Below, in pieces: positions 17,365 through 26,236 of a stretch of DNA of 64,000 nucleotides. Made by a program: the position numbers and the translations under genes. This DNA comes from Pectobacterium sp. PL152 (GTDB taxonomy: Bacteria > Pseudomonadota > Gammaproteobacteria > Enterobacterales > Enterobacteriaceae): assembly GCA_021907015.1 (NCBI GenBank), contig CP091064.1, forward strand, positions 620,001 through 684,000, in the 5' to 3' direction. Under the pieces are notes generated by a model, which saw only the letters and a list, made by a program, of their open reading frames with translations, was not told the DNA's origin and searched no databases. Position 1 is the stretch's first letter. Each line of letters opens with the position of its first letter.

Positions 17365-20300
17365 ATGGACTTATTTGACCCGCTAACAATTCAGCTAACC
17401 TTACCCGCAAAGGCTACACCTGCTAGCAAAGTGGGTGGAAATTTTGTGCACACCCTGCTTTTCAGAGCAACGAAAGTTGAATCTCAAGTCAGACATGCAG
17501 ATTTTCCAGGATATCTTGAGCTTGTTACGGGTTTGCCTGCTCCTTTGGATTGCATTTATCTGAAAGATCCCAATACCAGGGGTAAATGTCCGGATGGTTT
17601 GGCTTCTCTCAAAGCTAAAGAACCGTTTACCTTTGAAGATTGGCAGGAAGATATCCAACTAAGTTGGGAGCAATTCCCGGAGCAGGCATTTAACAAGGAG
17701 CCAGAGGAAATTAACCGACTTTGGCATAATCAATTTCAGTTTAAAGAAGAAGATACTGAACACAACTTTCCAGGGCTCCGAAAACCTCAACTAGGCGCGC
17801 TTCATGCCATCGCAGGCTATTTTGCTACTGATTTACAAGTAGAACCGGCAACCGTTGTTTTGCCTACAGGAACGGGGAAAACGGAAACAATGCTGGCCAC
17901 TATGGTTTATCAGCGGTGTGGGAAAATTTTGGTTATCGTTCCATCTGATTCCCTGCGGTCGCAAATATCCAAAAAATTTATTGAATTGGGTTATTTACCA
18001 GAGCTCACTGTCGTTCCCTTCAATATTGCACTCCCTAACGTCGCTATTATTAAAAAGGGAATTCAAACAGTTGAAGAGGCTGAACAGTTAGTCGGCGCGT
18101 CCAATGTTTTAGTTGCAACGACCAGCGTATTATCTGCCTGCTCCGAAGATGCGTTAAATACACTTTGTGGCTCGTGTACCCATCTTTTTATTGATGAAGC
18201 TCATCATATATCAGCATCATCCTGGCTGGCTATTCGTGAGCGATTTAGAGATAAGCGTGTAATACAGTTTACCGCAACCCCGTTCAGAAATGATAAGAAG
18301 TCCCTTGGTAGGAAAATTATCTATAACTACACTATGGGGGAAGCTCAGCGGGCAGGTTATTTTACAAATGTGAATTTGTTGCCTGTAGAAGAGTACTACT
18401 CCGATCTTGTAGACCACGCAATCGCAGAGATGGCTATAGGTCAACTGCGTGCGGATTTGAATAATGGTCTAGACCACTTACTCATGGCTCGCACAAGCAA
18501 TAAGCACCGGGCAGAAGAGCTTGTTATTATATATCAGAGAATTGCATCGGAATTTAACCCAATTATTGTTCATTCTGATTATTCTAAAACTGAGGTAAGA
18601 AACCGCCTTGATGCATTGCTGATGAGGCAATCCAGAATCGTTATTTGCGTAGATATGCTGGGTGAAGGCTACGATCTACCCAACTTAAAAATTGCCGCCT
18701 TACATGATCATCATAAGTCTCTTGCAGTAACTCTCCAGTTCATTGGCCGCTTTACACGCGTAAATCGAGCTCAAAATCTCGGGCAAGCGAGTGTCGTAAT
18801 GAATGTTGCAGATCCTAATGTCGAAGGTGAGCTACAACACCTTTATTCAACAGACGCCGATTGGGATAGCGTACTGAGGCGACTCTCCGAAGGAAGAATT
18901 GCAAGGGAGATTCGACTGCAAGAGGTCGTGGATGCCTTAAAAAGAGAAGGTGATTTGCATGACCAGATTTCCCTTTGGAATCTTGAGCCAAGCTGTTCAG
19001 TTATGTTATTCAAGACCTCTTGCGACCAGTGGGAACCGAAAAGATACGAAGAAAAACTTCCCAAATTCGATGAATCCTGGCACGCAATAGCAGATGATGA
19101 GAATTTGCTTATAGTGTTAGCTGTTCAGACATCCGCCGTCCGATGGGGAAGCTACAAAGATCTCAAAGATACGAACTACAAGATTTTAATTGCGCATTGG
19201 GACCCCGATAGATCTGCCTTATTTGTATTTTCAAATGACTACAAAGCATTTCGAGTGGAAAATTTAGTCAGCGCTATATGCGACGATAATGTTGAACTCG
19301 TCAGTGGCGACAAGGTATTCAACGTGTTTAACGGTATTGAATACCCTCTGGCAAGAAATCTTGGGGCATCACAGATCGGAGCTATCAGTTTTACTCAATA
19401 CTTTGGCCCAAATGTTACCGAAGGGCTTTCATTGATTGAAGCATCGCAATCCAGCCTGAGTAATATTGCTGCCCTCGGTTATGAATCAGGGAATCGCGTA
19501 ATCTGGGGATGCTCACAGCGTAGAGGAAAAGTCTGGTCACCACAAAAAGGTGGCAGCATTACTGATTGGTGCGATTGGGTTAAGAAAGCCTGGGATAAGA
19601 TCTTCAGCTCCGAACCTGACCCAAATAACCTGACACGTAATTTTTTGCGCCCTGTCCCATTGCTTGCCCCTTATGAGTCGTATCCCATATCAGCGCAATG
19701 GGGCGAGTATTTGCTTACTGCGTTTGAGGATAAAGTCGATTTTCACTTTGGTATTGTGGTGGCTCATCTGTACCTGGTGGAAGTCAGGGCTGCTGGCAAG
19801 TTTGAGGATGGCAGTGTAAGACTCATATTTTCTACAGATACGGTTGAATCCGAATACAAGCTTTGTCTTTCAAGAAATACGACATCCAAAGGTTATGACT
19901 ATCAGCTGATGTCAGGCCCTGAAGTCTTCGTACAACGAGGTGCATCGGATCCCATGTCACTCTCAGAATACATGAAAATTGATCCAGTGATGATTCATTA
20001 CGCCGATGGTTCATTTTCATACAATGCGCATATAGTCCATGTTAGCCAAAATATTGGCCTTTATGATAGAAGAGAGATTGTCGCTTTCGATTGGCAAGGG
20101 ACAGATATTAGAGTCGAATCCATGGGATATGGACGTGATCAAGCTTCGATCCAATGGCGTTGGTTCAATGAAATCCAAGAAGATTACGATGTCATTGTTA
20201 ACGATGATGGAAAAGGTGAGTCAGCTGATTTAGTTGGGTTGAAAATCCTTGATGACAGTATTGTGCTAACCTTAATTCATTGCAAATACTCAGGCTCAGA

Positions 20301-20646
20301 TGAGCCAGGGGCCAGACTTAAAGACCTCTACGAAGTATGTGGTCAGGCACAGAGGTGTATTCGTTGGAAACACCTTAATCTTACCTATTTATATCACCAT
20401 ATTAAGCGTCGTGAGGAACAATGGCGTTCGCGTGGTTATTCTCGTTTCTTAAAGGGCACTATTAAGGAACTGGCTGCTATGAAAGATCGTGCTAGGACAA
20501 CCCCTATTAGATTCAATGTCATAATTGTTCAGCCAGGCCTTGATGCTAATCAAATTAATGAAGAAGGTCTGAAATTACTTGGTAGCACCGCTCTTTTTAT
20601 CAAGAAAACAACCATGGCTAATTTAGCAGTTATTGGTTCGGAATAA
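17365..20646 (+). CDS. DEAD/DEAH-box helicase with nuclease-like C-terminal domain
   Basis: A 1093-residue SF2 protein. Helicase motifs: Walker A L-P-T-G-T-G-K-T near residue 170, D-E-A-H-H near 275, F-T-A-T-P near 305, and Q-F-I-G-R-F-T-R near 470. The middle (about 520-900) is unassigned. The C-terminal region (about 910-1093) has a D-V-I-V-N-D-D-G-K-G-E-S-A-D segment followed by L-T-L-I-H-C-K-Y-S, resembling a PD-(D/E)XK nuclease with H-C-K in place of E-x-K. A good AGGAGTG ribosome site lies before the ATG, 12 bp after hsdS, so it is in the same operon. It looks like an anti-phage DNA-processing motor. I cannot match it to a named system with certainty. Confidence 0.8.
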   Translation: MDLFDPLTIQLTLPAKATPASKVGGNFVHTLLFRATKVESQVRHADFPGYLELVTGLPAPLDCIYLKDPNTRGKCPDGLASLKAKEPFTFEDWQEDIQLSWEQFPEQAFNKEPEEINRLWHNQFQFKEEDTEHNFPGLRKPQLGALHAIAGYFATDLQVEPATVVLPTGTGKTETMLATMVYQRCGKILVIVPSDSLRSQISKKFIELGYLPELTVVPFNIALPNVAIIKKGIQTVEEAEQLVGASNVLVATTSVLSACSEDALNTLCGSCTHLFIDEAHHISASSWLAIRERFRDKRVIQFTATPFRNDKKSLGRKIIYNYTMGEAQRAGYFTNVNLLPVEEYYSDLVDHAIAEMAIGQLRADLNNGLDHLLMARTSNKHRAEELVIIYQRIASEFNPIIVHSDYSKTEVRNRLDALLMRQSRIVICVDMLGEGYDLPNLKIAALHDHHKSLAVTLQFIGRFTRVNRAQNLGQASVVMNVADPNVEGELQHLYSTDADWDSVLRRLSEGRIAREIRLQEVVDALKREGDLHDQISLWNLEPSCSVMLFKTSCDQWEPKRYEEKLPKFDESWHAIADDENLLIVLAVQTSAVRWGSYKDLKDTNYKILIAHWDPDRSALFVFSNDYKAFRVENLVSAICDDNVELVSGDKVFNVFNGIEYPLARNLGASQIGAISFTQYFGPNVTEGLSLIEASQSSLSNIAALGYESGNRVIWGCSQRRGKVWSPQKGGSITDWCDWVKKAWDKIFSSEPDPNNLTRNFLRPVPLLAPYESYPISAQWGEYLLTAFEDKVDFHFGIVVAHLYLVEVRAAGKFEDGSVRLIFSTDTVESEYKLCLSRNTTSKGYDYQLMSGPEVFVQRGASDPMSLSEYMKIDPVMIHYADGSFSYNAHIVHVSQNIGLYDRREIVAFDWQGTDIRVESMGYGRDQASIQWRWFNEIQEDYDVIVNDDGKGESADLVGLKILDDSIVLTLIHCKYSGSDEPGARLKDLYEVCGQAQRCIRWKHLNLTYLYHHIKRREEQWRSRGYSRFLKGTIKELAAMKDRARTTPIRFNVIIVQPGLDANQINEEGLKLLGSTALFIKKTTMANLAVIGSE

Positions 20647-20661
20647 CTTAGAGGTTAGATT

Positions 20662-22305
20662 ATGAGAATAACTAAAATATCACTGACAAATTTCCGTTCC
20701 TTTAAAGAAACACAAACAATCGATATTGCACCAGTGACACTTTTGTTTGGTCCAAATAGTGTTGGTAAGAGCTCTATATTAATGGCACTCGCTTATGTAC
20801 AGCAGATTCTGAAGCAGGGGCATTGCAACCCGCAAAAGCTAGATGCCCTAGGTAACAAAACAATAGGTGGTTTTCGTGCACTTGTTCATGGTCAGGATCT
20901 AACGAAAACCATTCGAATTCGGCTGGATTATTCGCCGGATAAAACGCCGTTTATATACTATGGTTCGGATGTCGATGCGATGACAAACCATATTCAATAC
21001 GCCCACTATGTTTTGATGAATGACTTCGGCGGCAGCATCGAATCTGGAACGGTTGAATTCGAGATTGCATGGTCAGAGCGTTTCAAGTGGGCTTATGTAA
21101 AAAATTACCGAGTTTGGACTAATGATGTATACGTGGGCTGTGTCAATTCTTCTGAAGATCTGAAAAACACTCTGGTTCAGGAGCTTAATACTCAGCATCC
21201 TCTACTTATCCCCTATAACAATGAAGACTGGCTTGAGAGCGAGTATGGAGAAGCTGAGGGTAGAGAACCTCTGGAGCTGGACGAACATCATACGGAATTT
21301 GAGCAGGTTCTGAATCAGTTGAACCCAAACCCAGCTTCCACTGCTACTGTAGCAGATAAAGACAATTCGGGAACTGACTTCGTAAACCGCATTGCTCCTA
21401 TTGCATTAGCCTGTCGAAGTGGTGCAATCCCTTTACTTGGAACCCCTGTTGTTACCAATTTGTCTGGACAGGATTTTGATGAATTTGATGAGCACTTTAA
21501 TTTTCTTGTAGTTCAGGAGATATTGAGTCAGGTTTTCGTATTACCCCTTGATATGCTACTAAAATATCTAAGCAAAAGTGTTCAGATTGGCCCAATTCGC
21601 TTAGTGCCAGATAACGATTATGTTCCTAACCCCCATCCAGAACAAAGGGACTGGGTAGATGGTTCAGCAGCTTGGGATTTACTGTACAAAGATCCCAACA
21701 GTGATAGCACTATCCGAAAGCTACTCGGAAGCACTAGTGACTGGTTTGCATCAAGCAACAAACTTGATGCAGGCTACGAAATCATCAACCGCTCTATTGC
21801 TGAGAGTACAAATATCGATAGTACTGATGAGCATATGGGGCTACTCAATAAGCGGCATGTTTTCTTTAGAGAACTTCGTAGTAATATTCTACTGTCAGCA
21901 AACCAATTGGGTACTGGTATTTCTCAGGTTCTTCCGATAGTTGTTGCGGCAAATTATGATGACATTGCACTTATAAGCGTTGAACAGCCTGAATTACATA
22001 TTCATCCCCGCATTCAAGTAGAAATTGCAGAAGTTTTTCTTCATGCGAAGGAGAAACACTCCTTTCTAATCGAAACACACAGCGAGCATTTGATTCTTCG
22101 GCTTTTAAAAAGAATAAGACAGACAACAGATAATGAACTCCCTGATGGTTCTAAGCCTATACAAGGAGAAGATGTATCAATCATTTACTTGGAACCTACA
22201 GAGAACGGTGTTTTGACAAAGAGAATTTGCGTGGATGAGGATGGAGAATTTGTTGAACGTTGGCCTCAAGGCTTCTTTGTTGAGCGTCGAGAGGAGCTTA
22301 TATAA
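20662..22305 (+). CDS. AAA family ATPase with DUF3696
   Basis: A 547-residue ABC/RecF-like ATPase. It starts with the typical strand I-S-L-T-N-F-R-S-F-K, followed by Walker A G-P-N-S-V-G-K-S-S near residue 30. Near 420-450 come the signature-like helix and Walker B V-E-Q-P-E-L-H-I-H-P, then the switch histidine T-H-S-E-H. The end (D-E-D-G-E-F, then W-P-Q-G-F-F) is the DUF3696 tail. Such ATPases are sensors or regulators of nucleases in several defence systems. It follows the helicase by 15 bp with a GAGG ribosome site and shares one base with the next gene (TAATG), so it very likely works with the 22305 product. Confidence 0.85.
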   Translation: MRITKISLTNFRSFKETQTIDIAPVTLLFGPNSVGKSSILMALAYVQQILKQGHCNPQKLDALGNKTIGGFRALVHGQDLTKTIRIRLDYSPDKTPFIYYGSDVDAMTNHIQYAHYVLMNDFGGSIESGTVEFEIAWSERFKWAYVKNYRVWTNDVYVGCVNSSEDLKNTLVQELNTQHPLLIPYNNEDWLESEYGEAEGREPLELDEHHTEFEQVLNQLNPNPASTATVADKDNSGTDFVNRIAPIALACRSGAIPLLGTPVVTNLSGQDFDEFDEHFNFLVVQEILSQVFVLPLDMLLKYLSKSVQIGPIRLVPDNDYVPNPHPEQRDWVDGSAAWDLLYKDPNSDSTIRKLLGSTSDWFASSNKLDAGYEIINRSIAESTNIDSTDEHMGLLNKRHVFFRELRSNILLSANQLGTGISQVLPIVVAANYDDIALISVEQPELHIHPRIQVEIAEVFLHAKEKHSFLIETHSEHLILRLLKRIRQTTDNELPDGSKPIQGEDVSIIYLEPTENGVLTKRICVDEDGEFVERWPQGFFVERREELI

Positions 22306-23234
22306 TGATTTACGAATACGCACTTGATCCTGACGTTTTATATTCATGGGCAACGAATGAACGTGATTATGCCGAGTTCCTCAGAGAATATGGATTAGGT
22401 ACACCTCGAATTATCAGCAGCTTCCCAAAGAAAAAAAAAAAGTCCAAGCTTCGTAGCTACTTGCTTCAATATAACTCTGAGGATAGTCAATCCTTAACTG
22501 GCAAGAGATATACTGAAATGGTTATAAGGTTGGTTGAGTCGATTGTTGTTCGGGAAGTTCAGGATAATCAAGCTGCCAATTGGCAAGAAACCGCCATTAT
22601 TGAAAACCGCAGAATTCCTTTTGGTGTGATTTTGTCATCAATGAGGATTGAAGAGCACAATAATATTACGCCACATTCAATGTATTCTCAAGGCAGTATC
22701 TGGAATCATCCAGAACAGTTGGTTATTTCACGCACGAATGCAGAGTTGTTCTCTATTGTCTCAAATTTAGTATGCCTAGCGGAGAAAAAAATTGTCATTA
22801 TTGATCCCTACGGTTGGAGAGTGGAGGCAGTTAACTTTATTCGGTTTATGCTTCGATCTATTCCTCGCTATCGAGTTGTCAGTGACTTCCCAGTAATAAT
22901 ACTATATTACAAGGAAAAAAGAGGCAGTGAGAATGGTGGTAGAGGGAGTCCATCTGCTGACCACGTTAGGCTTCAGATTATACAAAGTTTGATAGATGAT
23001 TTGCCGAATCTACAGGTTCAGGTTTTTGAGCTAAAGGAGAGAGGTGATGCCGATGTCTTTCATAATCGATGCATTTTGACCGAACATGGCGGGATAATTA
23101 CTGGCCACGGCATTAGTGTATCTGGCGAAGAGTCTCATACCGATGAGGCTATTCTGATGAGTTCAGATATATATCAGAAAAAATGGCAACAATTTGTAGA
23201 ACAAAATTGCTATGAAGTGGCCTCTGAAGCGTAA
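22305..23234 (+). CDS. PLD-like (MIT_C-type) protein paired with the AAA ATPase
   Basis: A 309-residue protein with no full-length family I can name. Its C-terminal part (about 165-295) resembles a single phospholipase-D-like module: strand I-V-I-I-D-P-Y-G near residue 165, then V-F-H-N-R-C-I-L-T, then G-I-I-T-G-H-G-I-S. The His in F-H-N-R and the glycine-rich turn mimic an H-x-K/R motif, although the usual second aspartate is not clear. PLD-fold enzymes in defence operons often cut nucleic acid or lipid. It starts on the last base of the ATPase stop codon, so the two are translationally coupled. A run of seven Lys-rich codons near residue 42 is in an A-rich tract but the frame continues. Confidence 0.6.
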   Translation: MIYEYALDPDVLYSWATNERDYAEFLREYGLGTPRIISSFPKKKKKSKLRSYLLQYNSEDSQSLTGKRYTEMVIRLVESIVVREVQDNQAANWQETAIIENRRIPFGVILSSMRIEEHNNITPHSMYSQGSIWNHPEQLVISRTNAELFSIVSNLVCLAEKKIVIIDPYGWRVEAVNFIRFMLRSIPRYRVVSDFPVIILYYKEKRGSENGGRGSPSADHVRLQIIQSLIDDLPNLQVQVFELKERGDADVFHNRCILTEHGGIITGHGISVSGEESHTDEAILMSSDIYQKKWQQFVEQNCYEVASEA

Positions 23235-23260
23235 ATGGCTATCATAATTGTGATAGCCAT
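23235..23260 (+). terminator. Hairpin at the end of the defence operon
   Basis: A perfect 10-bp inverted repeat (23235-23244 with 23251-23260) begins directly after the stop codon of the PLD-like gene. No U-tract follows, so it may act as a 3'-end stabiliser or a weak terminator. The next 276 bases up to the mrr stop contain no gene I can see. Confidence 0.5.
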
Positions 23261-23536
23261 CTTGGCACGCAGATGTCTTCAGTAGGGTCTGGCGCTTTTT
23301 CCCAAAATCATCAGTTAAGAACGCCTAATTGAAAATTTTACAGCGTGGAATTTTAATTAAGCTGACTGAAGAGGTAGCTCGGCTTTTAATGATGTAGACG
23401 GTCTACAAGAGACTTAATTGAGTTAACTGAGCTGATGTTTATCCATATCAGTTGGATCTCCCAAAGTTTGGGTGTATGTGCTTCAGGTACTATGAACAAG
23501 CATCCAACAATCAAGTCTGACGGTTATTTGCTGCAG

Positions 23537-24475
23537 TCACTCTTCCAAAAAATATTCTGAATCTAGGGCTTTGATGGTCAGAGTCTGGCGGGTAGTTACA
23601 CCAACGCCATATTCGATCATTAAGGCGGCGAGTCGAGCGCCGTCGATCAGCACGATGCGTTTCTCAATTAGCCCAACGTATTCCTGCGCATCACGGCTAA
23701 AAGTGGAGGTTGTGATAAATACACCCTTGCGCGCACGATGCAGATCGAGCGCACCAGCGAAGGCCTGAATTTCGGGACGGCCTACGGTTTTGTCGGTGTA
23801 GCGTTTAGCCTGAAGGTAGATCGAGTCGAGGCCCAACCGGTCCTCCTTGATGATACCGTCTATTCCTCCATCGCTCTGATAGCGAGTCGTCTGGGCAGCA
23901 TCCTGCTGACTTCCACCATACCCCATAGCTACCATTAGATCGACCACTAGCAGTTCGAAAAAGCGGGGTGATGTGGAGAGTATTTCGGCCAGCAAATCAT
24001 CGGAAAGCGATTGGTTGATGGCTGCAAGCGCCTGTTCTATCTGCTCTTGCGGAGTATTAGCTTGCTCGGTGACTGATTGGTATGTTTCACCAGTCACGGC
24101 TTGTGGGGTGTTTCCTGTGCTTTCACTGGAAGCCAAGGTAAAGGCGACGAATTCCTGAAACTGGCCAAGATAGTGATTGTCAATAGTGTGGCCTGATGCT
24201 AGCGCTGTCTTACCCCGTTCAGTTATAAGACAGATGCCTCGTTTGGGTTGCTCGATCAACCCCGCCTTAACAAGATAGGTTTTAGCCCAGCCAACTCGTG
24301 AGCGGATCGTAGTTTGACGCCCGCTTGGCAAAGTTTCAGCGAGTTGCTCTGGGGTAAAGGCATAATGCTGGCAAACAAGCCCGAATACCTCTCTCAGGGC
24401 ACGCACGGTCCCATCAGCCAATACTTTAAGTACTACTGGCATCATAGATTCATAGCTGGGTAGATTTTCTTTCAT
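23537..24475 (-). CDS. mrr: Mrr-type type IV restriction endonuclease
   Basis: A 312-residue Mrr homologue, close to the roughly 304 residues of the E. coli enzyme. The N-terminal winged-helix domain (to about residue 100) is followed by a linker and the Mrr_cat nuclease: M-G-Y-G-G, D-G-G-I-D-G-I-I, D-x-L-G-L-D-x-I-Y-L-Q-A-K-R-Y, where D and Q-x-K form the PD-(D/E)XK site. Mrr cuts DNA with certain methyl marks, including those from foreign type III or type II systems. It faces the sigma-54 operon convergently and has its own transcription. Its position beside a methylating type I system means the specificities must be compatible. Confidence 0.93.
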   Translation of the reverse strand: MKENLPSYESMMPVVLKVLADGTVRALREVFGLVCQHYAFTPEQLAETLPSGRQTTIRSRVGWAKTYLVKAGLIEQPKRGICLITERGKTALASGHTIDNHYLGQFQEFVAFTLASSESTGNTPQAVTGETYQSVTEQANTPQEQIEQALAAINQSLSDDLLAEILSTSPRFFELLVVDLMVAMGYGGSQQDAAQTTRYQSDGGIDGIIKEDRLGLDSIYLQAKRYTDKTVGRPEIQAFAGALDLHRARKGVFITTSTFSRDAQEYVGLIEKRIVLIDGARLAALMIEYGVGVTTRQTLTIKALDSEYFLEE

Positions 24476-24679
24476 CGAGCGACCAAAGCTTGAAAAAACA
24501 GAGAGATATTATATTGCCATACGGTTCTAGCTGGAACCAATTGGTTTTACGGATTCTGATATCATCAGAAGCAGAACAAAGGGAAGATAACAAATGCTCT
24601 TCCCCACAACCTACCACTAACCAAGAAAATATATAATCAAGGAGTTATCGTAACCGAATGTGCTTCCACCTATGATATA

Positions 24680-25939
24680 TTAACCACCTGTCAACTTCCC
24701 AAAATCAAACGGACTAACTCCCCTCTCCCGGTTCGCATCGAGAAAGTCTGCCCACCATTGCAACATCAGCTTACGCTCATCCAAATGCTCCGCCTTATGG
24801 ATATACGCTGCCCGAACACCATTACGTTCCTGGTGGCTCATCTGCCGCTCTACCGCATCCCTAGACCACAAGCCCGACTCAATCAGTGAACTACAGGCCA
24901 TAGTACGAAAGCCGTGACCACATACTTCCGTTTTAGTGTCATAGCCCATCGTTTGCAGCGCTTTGTTTACCGTCCCCTCGCTAACAGGTTTTCGTGACGA
25001 ATGATCGCCAATGAATACCAGCTCACAATGCCCACTCACTTCTCTGATCTTTGTAAGGATCTCCAGTGCCTGACGGCTTAGTGGAACGAGATGTGGCGTG
25101 TGCATTTTTGAACCACGTTCGGAGAATTTCACTCCAGGGATCGGTTCACGTTCAGGGGGAATCGTCCACAACGCTCGTTCAAAGTCGATTTCCGGCCAGC
25201 GAGCAAAACGGAGCTCGCTTGAACGAATGAAAATCAGTAAGGAGAGATTAATAACCCACTTGGTAAACTCACGGCCTTTGTAACCGTCAATGCGGTCAAG
25301 AAGTTCAGGCAAGCGTTCAAGCTCTAATGCCGGGCGATGTTCAACTTTGCCTGGCATAATTGCCCCTGCCATATCCTGCGCCGGATTATAATCAATCAGG
25401 CCGTTTTGTACGGCATAGGTCATGATGGCGGTCACACGTTGTTTTAGACGCTTAGCCACTTCTAAACGTCCTGAACGCTCAACGCTTTTAATTGGTGTCA
25501 GCAAGTCGCGTGTTTTCAGATTTGCGATATGAGTGCCACCGATGGCGGGGAAAATATTGTCGCTCAGGCTTTTCAGAATACGTTCGCCATGGGATTCCGA
25601 CCATTTCTTGTTGTCGGCATGCCAGGCGCGAGCCACAACTTCGAAGGTCTTTTCATCCTCTTCCTGTTTCGCTTTTACCGCTTTCTTATGTTCGCGGGGA
25701 TCAATGCCCGCAGCGACCTGCTTCCGAGCTTCATCCCGTTTCTGACGCGCTTCAGAAAGAGAGACTTCAGGATAAACGCCTAATGCCAGGAGATGTTGCT
25801 TGCCGCCAAAACGAAAACGCAGCCGCCAGTATTTGGAACCATTGGGATGAACCAGCAGAAACATCCCATCACCGTCAGTCAGTGAATACTCTTTTTCTTC
25901 TGGTTTTGCCGAACGCACTTTGATATCGGTCAGAGCCAT
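24680..25939 (-). CDS. intA: P4-type tyrosine integrase of the island
   Basis: A 419-residue tyrosine recombinase of the P4/CP4 class. An N-terminal DUF4102 arm-binding domain (A-L-T-D-I-K-V-R-x-A-K-P) is followed by a core-binding domain and a catalytic domain with Arg in F-I-R-S-S-E-L-R, H-G-F-R and the nucleophile in R-A-A-Y-I-H. ATG 25939 is chosen because GAGGAT precedes it (an ATG at 25954 lacks this). The gene ends at 24680 and starts about 200 bp from the tRNA-Leu 3' end, the standard position. It should catalyse insertion into and excision from the tRNA. It looks complete, so the island may still be mobile. Confidence 0.93.
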   Translation of the reverse strand: MALTDIKVRSAKPEEKEYSLTDGDGMFLLVHPNGSKYWRLRFRFGGKQHLLALGVYPEVSLSEARQKRDEARKQVAAGIDPREHKKAVKAKQEEDEKTFEVVARAWHADNKKWSESHGERILKSLSDNIFPAIGGTHIANLKTRDLLTPIKSVERSGRLEVAKRLKQRVTAIMTYAVQNGLIDYNPAQDMAGAIMPGKVEHRPALELERLPELLDRIDGYKGREFTKWVINLSLLIFIRSSELRFARWPEIDFERALWTIPPEREPIPGVKFSERGSKMHTPHLVPLSRQALEILTKIREVSGHCELVFIGDHSSRKPVSEGTVNKALQTMGYDTKTEVCGHGFRTMACSSLIESGLWSRDAVERQMSHQERNGVRAAYIHKAEHLDERKLMLQWWADFLDANRERGVSPFDFGKLTGG

Positions 25940-26101
25940 TATCAATATCCTCATTTGTGCTTACGGTGAGTATACAGAGCAAGATAGAACCAACATATAT
26001 ACTCAGATGTATACTCACAAGCAAGTTGATGTAGGTTGAATTGTGTTGACGTAGGAAGAGTATGGAATGAAGGGGAAGCCAGTAAAACCGTGGGTTTTAG
26101 G

Positions 26102-26131
26102 CAAAAAAATAGACGTCGGTTGACGTCTATT
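26102..26131 (-). terminator. Terminator of the tRNA Gly-Cys-Leu operon
   Basis: A 10-bp stem (about 26109-26118 with 26122-26131, short loop) is followed on the minus strand by seven T residues: a textbook intrinsic terminator a few bases after the tRNA-Leu CCA end. It lies on the island side of the attachment site, so the island seems to bring its own terminator for the tRNA transcript. Confidence 0.85.
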
Positions 26132-26136
26132 GATTT

Positions 26137-26164
26137 ATCAATGGTGCCCGGGGCGGGACTTGAA
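26137..26164. repeat. Right attachment site inside tRNA-Leu
   Basis: This is the intact copy of the island's flanking direct repeat. It covers the last 23 bases of tRNA-Leu and 5 bases beyond. The partner is at 28-54. The tRNA stays functional because the insertion replaced its 3' end with an equivalent sequence. Confidence 0.8.
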
Positions 26165-26228
26165 CCCGCACAGCGCGAACGCCGAGGGATTTTAAATCCC
26201 TTGTGTCTACCGATTTCACCACCCGGGC
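26142..26228 (-). tRNA. leuZ: tRNA-Leu (UAA)
   Basis: An 87-nt tRNA including encoded CCA. The sequence closely follows the enteric leuZ tRNA, with the long variable arm expected for leucine and anticodon TAA in the loop. It is third in the Gly-Cys-Leu tRNA operon downstream of pgsA, as in E. coli. Its 3' end is the integration site of the island. Confidence 0.97.
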
Positions 26229-26236
26229 TTAAATAT

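Noticed and set aside
23261..23285. GGCAC-containing sequence after the PLD-like gene as a second sigma-54 promoter
   Set aside because: The GC dinucleotide does not occur 10 bases after GG, so the -24/-12 spacing fails.
8220..24475. Dnd phosphorothioation genes as partner of the SBD-HNH enzyme
   Set aside because: No dndB-E or ssp-type genes are recognisable in the window.
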